Below the pieces are notes generated by a model that was given only the letters and a program-made list of their open reading frames with translations, had not been told where the DNA came from and ran no database searches. A DNA stretch of 64,000 bases from Nitrobacteraceae bacterium AZCC 2146 (GTDB taxonomy: Bacteria; Pseudomonadota; Alphaproteobacteria; Rhizobiales; Xanthobacteraceae), in assembly GCA_036924855.1 (NCBI GenBank), contig JBAGRP010000001.1, forward strand, positions 7,180,001-7,244,000, written 5' to 3'. The translations under genes and the position numbers were made by a program. Positions 26,092-35,191 of this stretch are shown in pieces; within the stretch, counting starts at the first letter, position 1; each line of letters opens with the position of its first letter.

Positions 26092-27510
26092 CTATCCCAA
26101 GCTGGATAGAAGAGGCGGCATGTAGTCAAATGCATTGTAAGTATTCCAAAAAAGGACCTTCTTGTTTTTCAGCGTCCCCGCCTGAGACATGGTGAGCAAC
26201 GATCGCCAGGCTTTCAACGTGAAAACCGGGTCAAGGTTGAGCCCGGCCTCTTTCAACTCGTTCGCCCATGCAACGTCGGTGCGTTCGACCAGGCCGTAGC
26301 CAGGCGCCCAGCTGGTGGAATCCGGCACGAATAGCTCCTGTTGCATCACGCGAAGAACATCAGGAGAAATGCCTGGAAAACCGATCTTTTGCAGCCACTC
26401 AACCGTGCTGCGAGCGAGTTTGGCAACATTCCCCTCCACGAACGGCAAGGAGGGTTGCCCGTTGACCAGCCATCGCGTCAGGTAGGATTTGTCCTGATCG
26501 GCCACTCCCACGACCTTGGTTTTCCATCCCATCAGATGGACGCCCAGCAGAAGGCCCAAAACCGTCGAGCCGCTGCCCATGGCGACAAAAATCACATCGG
26601 GCGGCGCATTCCACGCCTGAGCGGCGTCAAGGAACTGCGCCAACTCGGCAATCGCATTCATATGTCCCAACACGCTCACTTCGTTCGAGCCGCCTGGCGG
26701 AACGAGCAAATCCGTATCCGGATGCAACCAGTTTCTCGCATATTCCTGGGCAGCCTCACCTACCAATTCGACATCGTTCTTGGCGACGGCAACGTGTTGA
26801 ACCAGCCCTCGCAAAATCGACAGTCGCGCCATATCCGTGGCGGCTCCCGGGACCTCGAAAAGCACCAAGTCCAGGGCGCAATTCAGCGGCTGTCCGTCAC
26901 CGCTCAAATCGGCCACACGATTGGCCAGGGCAAACTGCAGGGCATGATTGCTGGAGACCGCGCCAACTGTCCCTAAACGCTTGGAGCCGGACCACTTCAG
27001 GTTCGGAAGCAGGAACTCGTATTTGCGCGCCTTGTTGCCAAAGACGGGATAACGCGCACTGCTCTCATTCATCACCAAAAGATCAGAGCAGTCTATTTGT
27101 CGCGTCACAGACGACGGCAACCGCAATAGGTGGTTATTTTCCCGCACAAATATGGGTGCCCAAGGAATGATGGCGCGGGCATCAGCCTGCCTCAGGAAAA
27201 CCGAGTTACCGGGTTCGCCCTGGCGCATGTAACCGGCAAAAGAATCTTTGCTGGAAAGCGTGTTGGCGATGAAAGGGCCCGCTGTGGCATCGGGATCCAG
27301 CAGGGAGGGAAAGAGTCTGCCAAGCGCTAAAGATTGCGAGTTCAAGGCCGCGGAGGGCGGCGCCAAGCCTGAAAGGTCGGCCGTCTGCGGAAGCGGCGAC
27401 ATCGGGGGGCGGCGTTGATTCATGCCAACCGCGCTCAACGCGGCACCTCCGCTTAACGCTGCACCTCCCAGGAGGGCCGCTTGCATGAAGTTCCGGCGAG
27501 AGAGGTTCAT
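26092..27510 (-). CDS. Exported PLP-dependent fold-type II enzyme (ACC deaminase / D-cysteine desulfhydrase-like)
   Basis: The 472-residue protein begins MNLSRRNFMQAALLGGAALS, a twin-arginine (SRRNFM) signal, so a folded, cofactor-loaded enzyme should be exported. The enzyme core shows the PLP-lysine region GNKARKYEFLLPNLK, the family motif VGAVSSNHALQFALA, and the phosphate-binding stretch VAMGSGSTVLGLLLG. Relatives deaminate ACC or remove sulfide from D-cysteine; a periplasmic version is unusual. It is followed after 3 bases by the TVP38-type gene. The substrate is unknown. Confidence 0.8.
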   Translation of the reverse strand: MNLSRRNFMQAALLGGAALSGGAALSAVGMNQRRPPMSPLPQTADLSGLAPPSAALNSQSLALGRLFPSLLDPDATAGPFIANTLSSKDSFAGYMRQGEPGNSVFLRQADARAIIPWAPIFVRENNHLLRLPSSVTRQIDCSDLLVMNESSARYPVFGNKARKYEFLLPNLKWSGSKRLGTVGAVSSNHALQFALANRVADLSGDGQPLNCALDLVLFEVPGAATDMARLSILRGLVQHVAVAKNDVELVGEAAQEYARNWLHPDTDLLVPPGGSNEVSVLGHMNAIAELAQFLDAAQAWNAPPDVIFVAMGSGSTVLGLLLGVHLMGWKTKVVGVADQDKSYLTRWLVNGQPSLPFVEGNVAKLARSTVEWLQKIGFPGISPDVLRVMQQELFVPDSTSWAPGYGLVERTDVAWANELKEAGLNLDPVFTLKAWRSLLTMSQAGTLKNKKVLFWNTYNAFDYMPPLLSSLG

Positions 27511-27874
27511 TGCAACGATCTGAATGCTACTGAATGCTACTCGATGAAGCTTTAGGTTAATCCTTTTTTAACCGTATTCCAATCCGGATGGGCGCTCGGG
27601 GGGAGGAATACTTTAAGGTTTGCTTAACGAAGACCCATTGAAGGCGTGCTTAGGGCCCGATCTAGCTCGACCTGACCTGGTGACGCGGCGCTCGAGGTCA
27701 CCGTATAGCTGTTTTGGCGCACTTCGCGGCGACCTCGATGAACGATCCGTGCGACGCCCTGAGTGTCCGGTCGCGGACCTCTACGCGGCTTTTGGCGGCA
27801 AAGGCGGCGCTCCACTCGAAGTCGGGCGCTAACTCCAGACTATCGGGCCGCCGGTCGGCGGCAATTTTGAAGGG
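27511..27874. other. Intergenic region at the edge of the degraded mobile segment
   Basis: No gene is supported in these 364 bases. The region must hold the promoter of the PLP-enzyme gene on the minus strand. A palindromic trace CTACTGAATGCTACTGAATG (two copies of CTACTGAATG) precedes the gene. Confidence 0.4.
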
Positions 27875-28291
27875 GTGACGCTCGCGCCCGCCCTGAAAAC
27901 TGCCTGCGGCGCCAAAAGAGGTCTTTCGAGCGACCTCCGAAGCGTTTTCGGCGATTCCCCGATGCGCTTAAGATCGTGTCAGTCGAGAAGCGTCGCCGGC
28001 ACCGCCATACAGCCTGCCGGTGTTGTGCCGGATGCCGGCAGGCCTTCGCTTCCGGGGCCGGAGCCGCGCTACCGCCGTGGTGAAACGATCCTGGTCGAGC
28101 CGCCGGAGCACGGCTTCCGCCATGGCGACGACGTGGTCATCGAACTGGAGGGGGAGGGCGCGTTCGAAGTCGGGCGGTTGCTGATCGAGGGGAGGGAAAA
28201 ACTCGTCATCGAACATCCCCGCCGCGGCAACATCTCTATCGAACGCGTAGCAATCCGGTCGACGCGGCGGATCGCCTTCGTGGCCCGCTAA
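27875..28291 (+). pseudogene. Remnant of an S24 (LexA/phage repressor-type) C-terminal domain
   Basis: The open frame of 138 codons has a well-formed tail, PRYRRGETILVEPPEHGFRH followed by GDDVVIELEGEGAFEVGRLL and ERVAIRSTRRIAFVAR, resembling the S24 peptidase domain of phage repressors (PxYxxGD...VDP...GDDVV). The catalytic Ser-Met before EPRY and the later Lys are not present, and there is no N-terminal helix-turn-helix; the first 60 codons have no family features. I read it as the degraded end of an integrative element's repressor. Confidence is moderate because the match is by motif only. Confidence 0.5.
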
Positions 28292-28317
28292 TACTGGGCC
28301 AGCAAGGCTCCTGCAGA

Positions 28318-28916
28318 TGCAGCTCACCAAGATCCTGGGCAGCCTCGCGGACGTCTACGGACGCATCTTCCTGACGCCGTACGGCGAGATCGATATCGCC
28401 ACCTCGGCAAGATCATAGTCGCCACGCTGAAGGGCATGATGGGCTCGACGCTGGGGTCGGAGATCGAGAACACCTATGATACGTTCGTGGAACGTCGTCC
28501 CTATGACTCGCCTTCGCCCTTCATAGTAATTCTCGATGAAGTCGGCTACTACACGGTGAATGGGCTTGCTATCATTGCCGCCCAGGCAGCTCGCTCGGGT
28601 TCTCGCTGGTGTTCGCCACCCAGGACATTCCGGCGATGCTGCGCGACAACGACAAGGAAGCCAAGAGCATCCTCGCCAACACCTCCAACAAGATCTTCCT
28701 GCGCGTCGAGGAAATGGAGATGACCGCCAAGTTCGCGGCGGAATCCACCGGCAAGGGGTTCCAGCCCAGCCGGCAGGGTTCTCCGGCCACGCTGGCGAGA
28801 TGAACATGAGTTACCGCGACAACATGGACGCGCGGATCGAGATGATCGACCGGGTCAACCCGACCGACCTCAAGGCGCTCGGAGGCGGTCAGGCGGCACC
28901 TCCATCGGAGCATTGA
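28318..28916 (+). pseudogene. Broken DotL/IcmO (TrbC)-type conjugative coupling ATPase
   Basis: Pieces of one protein lie in different frames. LTKILGSLADVYGRIFLTPY with GEIDIA is followed, after loss of about 25 residues, by LGKIIVATLKGMMGSTLGSE and FIVILDEVGYYTVNGLAIIA with AQA. A frame change near 28600 leads to FSLVFATQDIPAMLRDNDKE and ANTSNKIFLRVEEMEMTAKF. A second near 28790 leads to MSYRDNMDARIEMIDRVNPT and DLKALGGGQ, ending at 28916. The Walker-B-like ILDEVGYY and the ANTSNKIFLRVE block are typical of type IVB coupling ATPases (DotL, IncI TrbC). The N-terminal half with Walker A is absent. It marks a decayed conjugative element. Confidence 0.75.
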
Positions 28917-29522
28917 ATGCCGCTTGATATTTTTTCATTGCCACGCATTCTGGTGCCTGCGGGCCGTCGATAGTAATCGTTGAGCTGGTACACATACCTT
29001 CGGCCGCCTTGCCTGCCGCCTGCCAGGAAGAGGGGCCTGCTATACCCCATCCTGAAATATCCCGTTCTTTGCCCTGATCGGCCTGCATGTCTGGGCCGGC
29101 CTTTTGATAGGTACTCTTGTCGGTAGCGTCGCCGGCGCCGTGCCGGCCTATCTCGCACTAGCATTGATGTTGTCGTGACCTCGGCCCATGGAGTCAAATC
29201 CAAATGACAATGGCGCTTCGGTGCGAGAGATTCTGCGCATCTTGCCAGCCGCCATTCCATCTGCGCACGCTCCAAATAGCTTGTCGTGAGCGTGCCCTCT
29301 CAGCTCTTCACCAAATCCCCAGCAAAAGCGTCAGGCCACCCGGCGCCTTCTCTAATGAAAGCAACCGTGGTGACCGACGGCGAAGCGGTTAACGTTCGCG
29401 CTAGCGTCCAGAGCGCTAGACAGCGTGCGCTCGATTTTGGATGCCTTAACAGCGGCTTCCTCGATTTGGATCCGCCGCTTCAGGGCGACGAAGGTCGCGG
29501 GCATACGGTCGTTGAGGTAAGC
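28917..29522. other. Non-coding or decayed stretch
   Basis: No complete gene is supported. A 40-codon open stretch at 29056-29178 on the plus strand encodes a hydrophobic segment (GLHVWAGLLIGTLVGSVAGA) that could be the end of a lost membrane protein, but it begins right after an in-frame stop. The rest shows no recognisable product. Confidence 0.4.
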
Positions 29523-31061
29523 TTAGTTGTGGACCGCGGACATTTCGCGCGACCGAAGGACGACTTCTGCGACACGTCGCAATCTCCGCACTGCCCCCCC
29601 GTTCCAGTGACGCGCGACCGCATCACGCTCTTCTCCACTGAATGGCGTGAACCAGTGCGTGTTAAGACGACGCTCGCGAGCGATGTCTGCAAGCACGGCC
29701 GGCAACAGAGCCTCGAGGTCCGTCGCGCGAGGTTTCGGGAATGCGACGATCCGGAAGCGATCGCGCAACGGGCTAGGGATCGGTTCGACGCTGTTGGCCG
29801 TCGTCACGTAGCTGACTTCGGAGAGGTCAAGGTTGGTCTGCAGGGCCGGGTCCGGATAGCGGGCGGCGGTCTCCGGCTCCAGAAACCCGAGCAGGCAGTC
29901 CCACAGACGCCCGTAATCCGAACGCGTGCCGGCTTTTTCGAGTTCGTCGATCAGCACCAATGGATTGGCGTGTCTGGCCTGTGCAATCGCCACGAACGGA
30001 TGGCACGGCTCGGTGGAATGCCAGCGTTTGTCGGTGCCGGCGAACACCGATCCATCGCTGCGACTGGCGTCGGTCCGCCAGATGTGCACTCCGAGCACTT
30101 CGCCAAGACGTCGGGCGAACCGCGACTTTCCGCCGCCGGGTTCACCCACCAGCAGCAACGGCCTAAGCTTGACGGTGCTTCGGCCGACGAGATCGGTCAG
30201 TGCAAAATCGATGACGGACGCCGCATAGGGGAACTCGAACATCAACTGGCTGCGGATCTCCTGCAATGAGGGCAATGGAACGAGCGGCAGCGGCACATTG
30301 ATCGCAGCCTGGAACGGTTTGATCAACTCCCGCAGCTTTGCGTCTGTTCCGGTTGCAAGTCGGCACACCATGATGTGGTCAGCAGGCACCGACGCATCTG
30401 GAGATGCAACGGTGTTGGGGGCAGGCGCCCTGGATGTCAGGGCGTCTCTCTCAGCAACCTCTTGCGCGATCTCCTCGCGCGCCACTCTCTTCCGGTACAC
30501 AGCCATCGACTGGCCGAGTTGCCAGGCGGCTGTGGCAGCGTTTTCGTGGTGCTCAAAGCCGGGCAGCACAGATGCCGCAAGGGGGAGAGCCGCCCAGCCG
30601 TACACCAGCTCTTCGACTTTGGCCCGGATCTCGTTGGAGAGAACGGCCGGAAGATGCCGGTAGGACAGCAGAAGCGCCTTCGCCACCCGGTGATAATGCG
30701 CCCGGTGACGGGGATCATTCGGCATCGGCAAGGAAAGTAGCCGCACGCAATCGGCAAACCCCCGCAAGCCGGGCCGATCGTCCTGGACGGCTCGAGTGTC
30801 GAGCTCATCTGCCAGCGGCGCACCGGTTCCGATGCCCGGGTCAAGCAGCCACTCACTGGTGTTGATCCCGGGTGCAGCCTCTGCCAGCTCGGCGACCAGC
30901 CTTTCAAGTTGCAGCGGAGAATGCTGCGTGCCGATCATAGCGTAGCGAAGCAGCCGCGGCAGGCGTTGCCATTCCTCTCGCGCCTCAGCGCTGTCGGCCG
31001 CGGCTCCGGTCAGGATGCGGTCGTCATCGAGCAGGACGGTGCCGTCATCACGGTTACTCAT
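29523..31061 (-). CDS. Lon-like AAA+ ATPase without protease domain
   Basis: The 512-residue protein has an N-terminal region of unknown fold (residues 1-290, partly helical) and a C-terminal AAA+ module: Walker A GEPGGGKS (306-313), Walker B PLVLIDELEK (367-376), sensor 1 TTANS, and an arginine finger in PLRDRFR. The layout with FLEPETAARYPDPALQTNLD and LSEVSYVTTANSVEPIPSPL resembles the ATPase of Lon, but neither the Lon substrate domain nor the Ser-Lys protease domain is present. It is the last gene of a four-gene operon and overlaps the metallophosphoesterase gene by 4 nt. The role is unknown; a remodelling or checkpoint ATPase is plausible. Confidence 0.85.
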   Translation of the reverse strand: MSNRDDGTVLLDDDRILTGAAADSAEAREEWQRLPRLLRYAMIGTQHSPLQLERLVAELAEAAPGINTSEWLLDPGIGTGAPLADELDTRAVQDDRPGLRGFADCVRLLSLPMPNDPRHRAHYHRVAKALLLSYRHLPAVLSNEIRAKVEELVYGWAALPLAASVLPGFEHHENAATAAWQLGQSMAVYRKRVAREEIAQEVAERDALTSRAPAPNTVASPDASVPADHIMVCRLATGTDAKLRELIKPFQAAINVPLPLVPLPSLQEIRSQLMFEFPYAASVIDFALTDLVGRSTVKLRPLLLVGEPGGGKSRFARRLGEVLGVHIWRTDASRSDGSVFAGTDKRWHSTEPCHPFVAIAQARHANPLVLIDELEKAGTRSDYGRLWDCLLGFLEPETAARYPDPALQTNLDLSEVSYVTTANSVEPIPSPLRDRFRIVAFPKPRATDLEALLPAVLADIARERRLNTHWFTPFSGEERDAVARHWNGGAVRRLRRVAEVVLRSREMSAVHN

Positions 31062-31828
31062 GACGCGACCTCCACGACCAGTGATGGATCGAAGGCGGGG
31101 TTCTCCCTGCCATAGCCGTGCGGATTGCAGACGATCCGGGTCCGCCCGACCCGATAGTCGAACGAGTTATGGACGTGGCCGTGGATCCACAGATCGGGTG
31201 AGTAACGCCTGATCGGCTCGGACAGGTCGGACACAAATGCCGCACTCAACAGGTCGGACTGATAGCGCTGATGGACCGAACCCGGGTGAGGGGCATGGTG
31301 GGTAACGACCACGCTCGGTCCCGGGAACGGGGTGGCCAGGACTGCCGCAAGATAGGCTCGTGACTGGCGATGCATCGCCTGCGCATCCTCGGGGTCAAAG
31401 CGTTGCATCGGCCCCTCCCGCAACGCGATGAGGAGGTGATCGTTCATCCCGAGCCGTGCCGCATGGATTGCGAGGTCCATTGAGCTCCCGCCGAACAGCC
31501 CATAATCGGTCCACAGTGTGGCGCCGACGAAGCGCACGCCGCCGATGACGGCGGTGCCTTCTTCCAGCAACGTGATGTTGAAGTCGCGCGCCTTCGCCAT
31601 GGCGAGCGCAAGCTCGTCGTGAATGGCTCTGCGGTAAAACTCGTGGTTGCCCATCACCATGATGATGGGCACTTCACACGGCACGATCCGCCGCAAGGCT
31701 TCGAACGCTTGTACGGAGCCCTGACAGGTGTCCCCGGCGACGACGACCGCGTCGATGGCGTCCGCCAGAACGATCGGCTTGGTGACCGCGGCATCGAGAT
31801 GAAGGTCGGAAATGATCTGAATCCTCAT
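31058..31828 (-). CDS. Calcineurin-like metallophosphoesterase
   Basis: The 256-residue protein has every metal-binding motif of the family: ISDLHLD at the N-terminus, VVAGDTCQG, MGNHEFYR, VVTHHAPHPG and IHGHVHNS. It should therefore be an active two-metal phosphoesterase on a nucleotide, nucleic acid or phosphoprotein. It has no signal peptide. It overlaps both neighbours by 4 nt (ATGA at each junction), so expression is tightly coupled to the 188-residue protein and the AAA+ ATPase. Confidence 0.93.
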   Translation of the reverse strand: MRIQIISDLHLDAAVTKPIVLADAIDAVVVAGDTCQGSVQAFEALRRIVPCEVPIIMVMGNHEFYRRAIHDELALAMAKARDFNITLLEEGTAVIGGVRFVGATLWTDYGLFGGSSMDLAIHAARLGMNDHLLIALREGPMQRFDPEDAQAMHRQSRAYLAAVLATPFPGPSVVVTHHAPHPGSVHQRYQSDLLSAAFVSDLSEPIRRYSPDLWIHGHVHNSFDYRVGRTRIVCNPHGYGRENPAFDPSLVVEVAS

Positions 31829-32391
31829 GCGCGCCTCCCATTCTTGGAAGTTGCGTACGGCATCAGCGATGTCTGGGAGCTCCCTTTGTGCTGACCCGTC
31901 TGCGGCGAACCTTCAACAGAAAGCTCCTCGCGGCCGAAGGCGGCGCGAACGAGCCAGGCGGCAGCCGGCGCTTGCCAGGTGATTCGACCCGATGTGGACC
32001 GGCGCAGGGCATGTGAAAGCACCAGGGCCGAAGCCGCGCTGCCGTTCAGTGCGCACAGCAAGACCGCGCTCCTGGCGAGATCCAGATATGCACCGTCATA
32101 GCTGTCATCGCCGATCGCGGGGAGGGCGATCCCGATCGCGGAGGCCGCATCACCGTCAACTGCGGCTTCCCAGCGGGGCTCTGCGATCAGGGACCTACCC
32201 GCAAGCGTCTGTCGCAGCCGAGCCGGACATGCGTCAGTGAACGTGTATGCGGAACGCAGACGCCACCAGGACAACGTAGCCTTGTCATCGATGGACTGAG
32301 GGCAGACCCTGGTGTAAGCGCCGTCGTACGACGGCGGCTGCACGATGAGATTTCGCGTGCTGATGCTGGATTGAGGAGCAAACTTTGTCAT
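31825..32391 (-). CDS. Unknown protein in the AAA/phosphoesterase/GIY-YIG operon
   Basis: The 188-residue protein starts at ATG 32391 behind a strong GAGGAGG site, 10 bases after the GIY-YIG gene. I do not recognise a family. It is Ala/Ser/Arg-rich with an aromatic segment (LSWWRLRSAYTFTDACPARL) and a hydrophobic helix-like stretch (DLARSAVLLCALNGSAASAL). No signal peptide or catalytic motif is evident. Its firm place in an operon with overlapping starts supports a real gene. Confidence 0.75.
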   Translation of the reverse strand: MTKFAPQSSISTRNLIVQPPSYDGAYTRVCPQSIDDKATLSWWRLRSAYTFTDACPARLRQTLAGRSLIAEPRWEAAVDGDAASAIGIALPAIGDDSYDGAYLDLARSAVLLCALNGSAASALVLSHALRRSTSGRITWQAPAAAWLVRAAFGREELSVEGSPQTGQHKGSSQTSLMPYATSKNGRRA

Positions 32392-32401
32392 ATGTGCCTC
32401 C

Positions 32402-33364
32402 TCAGTTCGCCAGCGTCATCAGCTGCCACGGGGCGCGCTTCAGCCAGGCATTGGCGTTGGCATGCGCACCGGTGACAACTTTTGCTGCAATGGCCATGGA
32501 GGGGAACGCGACGGAGACCCTGAGGCGCTGCCGATCGTCGACGCCGCGAATGACCTCGAGCGCGCCGGCCTCGGCGAGATCCCGCCGCCGCTTGTGCACG
32601 ATCGCCTGGGCACTCTCATTGATACGGAGGCGAACCTCAGAGCCGGCGCAGACGATGAAATCCCCGGATAGGTCGTAGCCGCGAGCCCAGATATTGGCGT
32701 AGTCGAGCTGATACTCTCTGCGTTCATCAAGCGAGATCGGAACGTCGATGGTCATCTCGCCATGTTCGTCCGGGTCATCGGGCACCAAAGCCGGCATATT
32801 CGAGAACTCGGGCAGCGCTGACAGCAGCACCGGTGGATTGCAGGAATCGAGCGCGCGGCAACCCGCATCGAACAGCAGCCGCCGGGCGCTGTGGGCGAGT
32901 TGGTCAAGGGAGGTGCGGCGCCACTCCGGCAGTTCGATGACGTGCGGATTGCGATTCTTGAGAAGGCTCACCAAAGAGGCTGCCTCAACCGCATTCGTGA
33001 AATAGTGCTGAAGGGACACTGCCGCGGCTTTGTCCAGGCAGAACTCGTTGGCGCCGCGGATCACAAAAACCTCGGTGGCAAAGTTTTTGCTCGCATCGGT
33101 CATATGCTGGGCGAGCCGGACGCCAACCTGGCCGCTTTCGCCGACATAGACGCTGGCGCCATCCGTGAGCATGTAACAGGCGGGGTAGGTGAGCGGACGA
33201 ACGCGGGCTACCTGGTCGAGTGCCATCATCGGGAAGGCAAGCACGGACAGGTTGGACGCCTCATCGAACACCTCGCGCAGGCTGGCGATGCCGCCGCAGG
33301 TCCGGTGGATAATGCTGGTGGAAGCCGGAGTCGGCAGAACCGACGAATGGAAGTTTGAAGACAT
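32402..33364 (-). CDS. GIY-YIG nuclease-like protein with C-terminal DUF4357-like domain
   Basis: Start was set at ATG 33364 (MSSNFHSSVLPTPAS), giving 320 residues. A GIY-YIG-like block occupies residues about 60-130: CYML (63-66), VYVGES (72-77), then R83 and H87 in VRLAQHM. The metal-binding Glu normally found later in the fold is not obvious, the matching helix reading DKAAAVSLQHYF. The C-terminus (about 225-320) resembles DUF4357: GSEVRLRINESAQAIVHKRR, then VAFPSMAIAAKVVTGAHANA with NAWL. It is the first gene of a four-gene operon with a metallophosphoesterase and an AAA+ ATPase. Confidence 0.8.
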   Translation of the reverse strand: MSSNFHSSVLPTPASTSIIHRTCGGIASLREVFDEASNLSVLAFPMMALDQVARVRPLTYPACYMLTDGASVYVGESGQVGVRLAQHMTDASKNFATEVFVIRGANEFCLDKAAAVSLQHYFTNAVEAASLVSLLKNRNPHVIELPEWRRTSLDQLAHSARRLLFDAGCRALDSCNPPVLLSALPEFSNMPALVPDDPDEHGEMTIDVPISLDERREYQLDYANIWARGYDLSGDFIVCAGSEVRLRINESAQAIVHKRRRDLAEAGALEVIRGVDDRQRLRVSVAFPSMAIAAKVVTGAHANANAWLKRAPWQLMTLAN

Positions 33365-34246
33365 ATGGGAGATCCCTTGCGTGGGATCGGTTGGTCTGAC
33401 GTCGGATGCGAGGCGCACAGGTTCCCGGCCGCAAACGCAAAATCGGGCGTGCGGGACTCGGAACTGTTGCGTCATCGGACCCGCCCACGGCAACGCCATG
33501 GAGCGTCAGACCGGACCGATCGTCAGATGCTGATGTTTGCGGTGATGGGCGAGGTGCAGGCGGGCGCGAACGCGCCTGCGTCGGCGCAGGGCCCAGTCCG
33601 GGGAAGCCGGGCGGCAGCCTCGTTCACAGACAACAAGGGATAGAAGGGGGGCGACGAATCGCAGATATACTGGCGCTTAGCCATGACGGACTCCTACTAA
33701 GTCGGTTGTGGTTAGGCTGTCGTTCGGTGCTTCCAACACCGGGCGGCAGCCGCCTTCGCGAAGAATTGCGTCGGCTCGATAAAGATGGAGACCATTCAGC
33801 ATTTGCGCCAGCCCCCTTCGATGGTTTCGTGGCGCAGTGGTTAACGGAGGGGTAGGGATTGCAGCGAAGTTGCCACGAGGCCGCTCACGGCGAGTGACTT
33901 TGCGAACACAAGGGCCTTTCTTCCTTTCGGGAGGAGGCTAATAAATCTACTCACAGATATTGCGCTTTGATTGGCGCGAGTTTGAAATCGAGTTGCGCTA
34001 CCACTCTGACTGGAGCTCCGGTTATGCGCATATCGCGATTCAATAGATCTGTCGCTCGCCGCTTCCGATTGTGGAGATGGGCTATCGGTCTCACGTCAAG
34101 ACGGCATGGTGGAAAAATGGGAGGTCTAGATCAAAGCATTGCGGTCATCCGAGTTGGGGTCCCGCTTCGGTGCTTATTCACATCCTGGCTTCAAAACATC
34201 GTTAGCCGACCGACCGAGCGCCAACCGGGGGGCGCCAGAACTCTGA
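33365..34246. other. Long spacer upstream of the four-gene operon
   Basis: This 880-base stretch holds the presumed operon promoter and one small open frame with a good ribosome site (33523-33684). Several other short open frames lack ribosome sites and family features. It ends at the left inverted repeat of the IS5-family element. Confidence 0.4.
33523..33684 (-). CDS. Possible small protein or leader peptide upstream of the GIY-YIG operon
   Basis: A 53-codon frame (MAKRQYICDSSPPFYPLLSV, ending TSPITANISI) starts at ATG 33684, with AGGAG eight bases before it, and ends about 160 bases before the GIY-YIG start, on the same strand. NEAAARLP in the middle recalls the start of excisionase-like helix-turn-helix proteins, but the rest does not follow. 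It could be a truncated DNA-binding protein, a leader, or chance. Confidence 0.35.
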   Translation of the reverse strand: MAKRQYICDSSPPFYPLLSVNEAAARLPRTGPCADAGAFAPACTSPITANISI

Positions 34247-35191
34247 GAGCCGATCCAAGAAGATTGGATTCAGGAGCATTGGGTTGAGCGTGTGAGGCGC
34301 CTGAGCATGATGCGGATCATGGCGAGGCGGACGAAGGCTGCGACGGTCCTGGTGTAGCGCTCGAAATCGCGCATCAGGCGACGATTGCGGCTGATCCAGG
34401 CGAAAGTCCGTTCGACGATCCAGCGCTTGGGCAGGACGACGAAGCGATGGAGATCGGAACGCTTGACGATCTCGATCTTCCAACATCCCGTCGCGGCGAC
34501 AGTCTTCGCCATTTTTGGTCCCTGATAGCCGCCATCGGCGAAAATCCGCTCGACGAAGGGAAAGCGCCGCCGCGCCCGGCGTAGCAAGTCATGCGCGCCG
34601 TCGCGGTCCTGAATATCTGCGGCATGGACGCTCACGCCGAGCAAGAGGCCGAGTGTGTCGACGAGGATGTGGCGCTTGCGGCCCGTGATCTTCTTGCCCG
34701 CATCAAAGCCCTGCGGGTCGAGTGCAGAGCCCCTTTTTGCGCTGCCTTGCTGCTTTGCGAGTCGATGATTGCAACCGTGGGACTCCCCTCGCGTCCGGCC
34801 GCTTCGCGTGTCGCTACATAGAGTGCGTCGTGAATACGATCCAACGTGCCGTCCCAGTCCCATAACAAAAAATAGAAATGCGCCGTGCTCTTGGGCGGCA
34901 GATCTTTCGGCATCGCGTTCCATTGGCAGCCGGTCGACAGCACATAGAAGATCGCGTTCAACACCTCGCGTACATTGACCGAACGGCGGCGTCCGCCTCG
35001 TCGCGCCGGCGGGATCATCGGAGCAACAAGCACCCACTCCGCATCACTCAAATCACTGGGATAGCGCAGGCCGCGCCGGTCGGCCGTCAGACGGTGTTCA
35101 GGCTTCCACATCGTGTGCTCCTGTCACGAATCGCTCCGAGACATAGAATCACAACCGACTCATCTGACTCAAGTTCTTCCTGGATCGGCTC
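34247..35191. mobile_element. IS5-family insertion sequence (IS427-like)
   Basis: The 945-bp element has terminal inverted repeats GAGCCGATCCAAGAAGA (34247-34263) and, on the opposite strand, GAGCCGATCCAGGAAGA (35175-35191), with one mismatch in 17. It is flanked by TGA on both sides (34244-34246 and 35192-35194), a TNA-type target duplication expected for this family. One transposase is encoded on the minus strand across a frame change. Intact ends suggest recent arrival. Confidence 0.88.
34270..35111 (-). CDS. IS5-family transposase, two frames joined by a -1 frameshift
   Basis: OrfA (ATG 35111) runs LRYPSDLSDAEWVLVAPMIP to IIDSQSSKAAQKG. The protein then continues in the -1 frame with SALDPQGFDAGKKITGRKRH and ILVDTLGLLLGVSVHAADIQ, ending at 34270. 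The junction is a run of five A (complement of 34734-34738) where a CAA AAA GGG reading can slip to AGG GGC. The DDE elements are IIDSQS (first Asp), FADGGYQG (second Asp) and KRWIVERTFAWI with Glu. Many IS427-group elements use a programmed frameshift here, so this need not be a mutation. Confidence 0.85.

Noticed and set aside
33828..33852. tRNA-like start (GGTTTCGTGGCGCAGTGG...)
   Set aside because: It resembles an acceptor strand and D-arm, but no anticodon stem or TTC arm follows, and there is no CCA end. At best a fragment.
33967..34287. Plus-strand open frame of 106 codons entering the IS5 end
   Set aside because: No ribosome site or motif, and its end lies in the insertion sequence.
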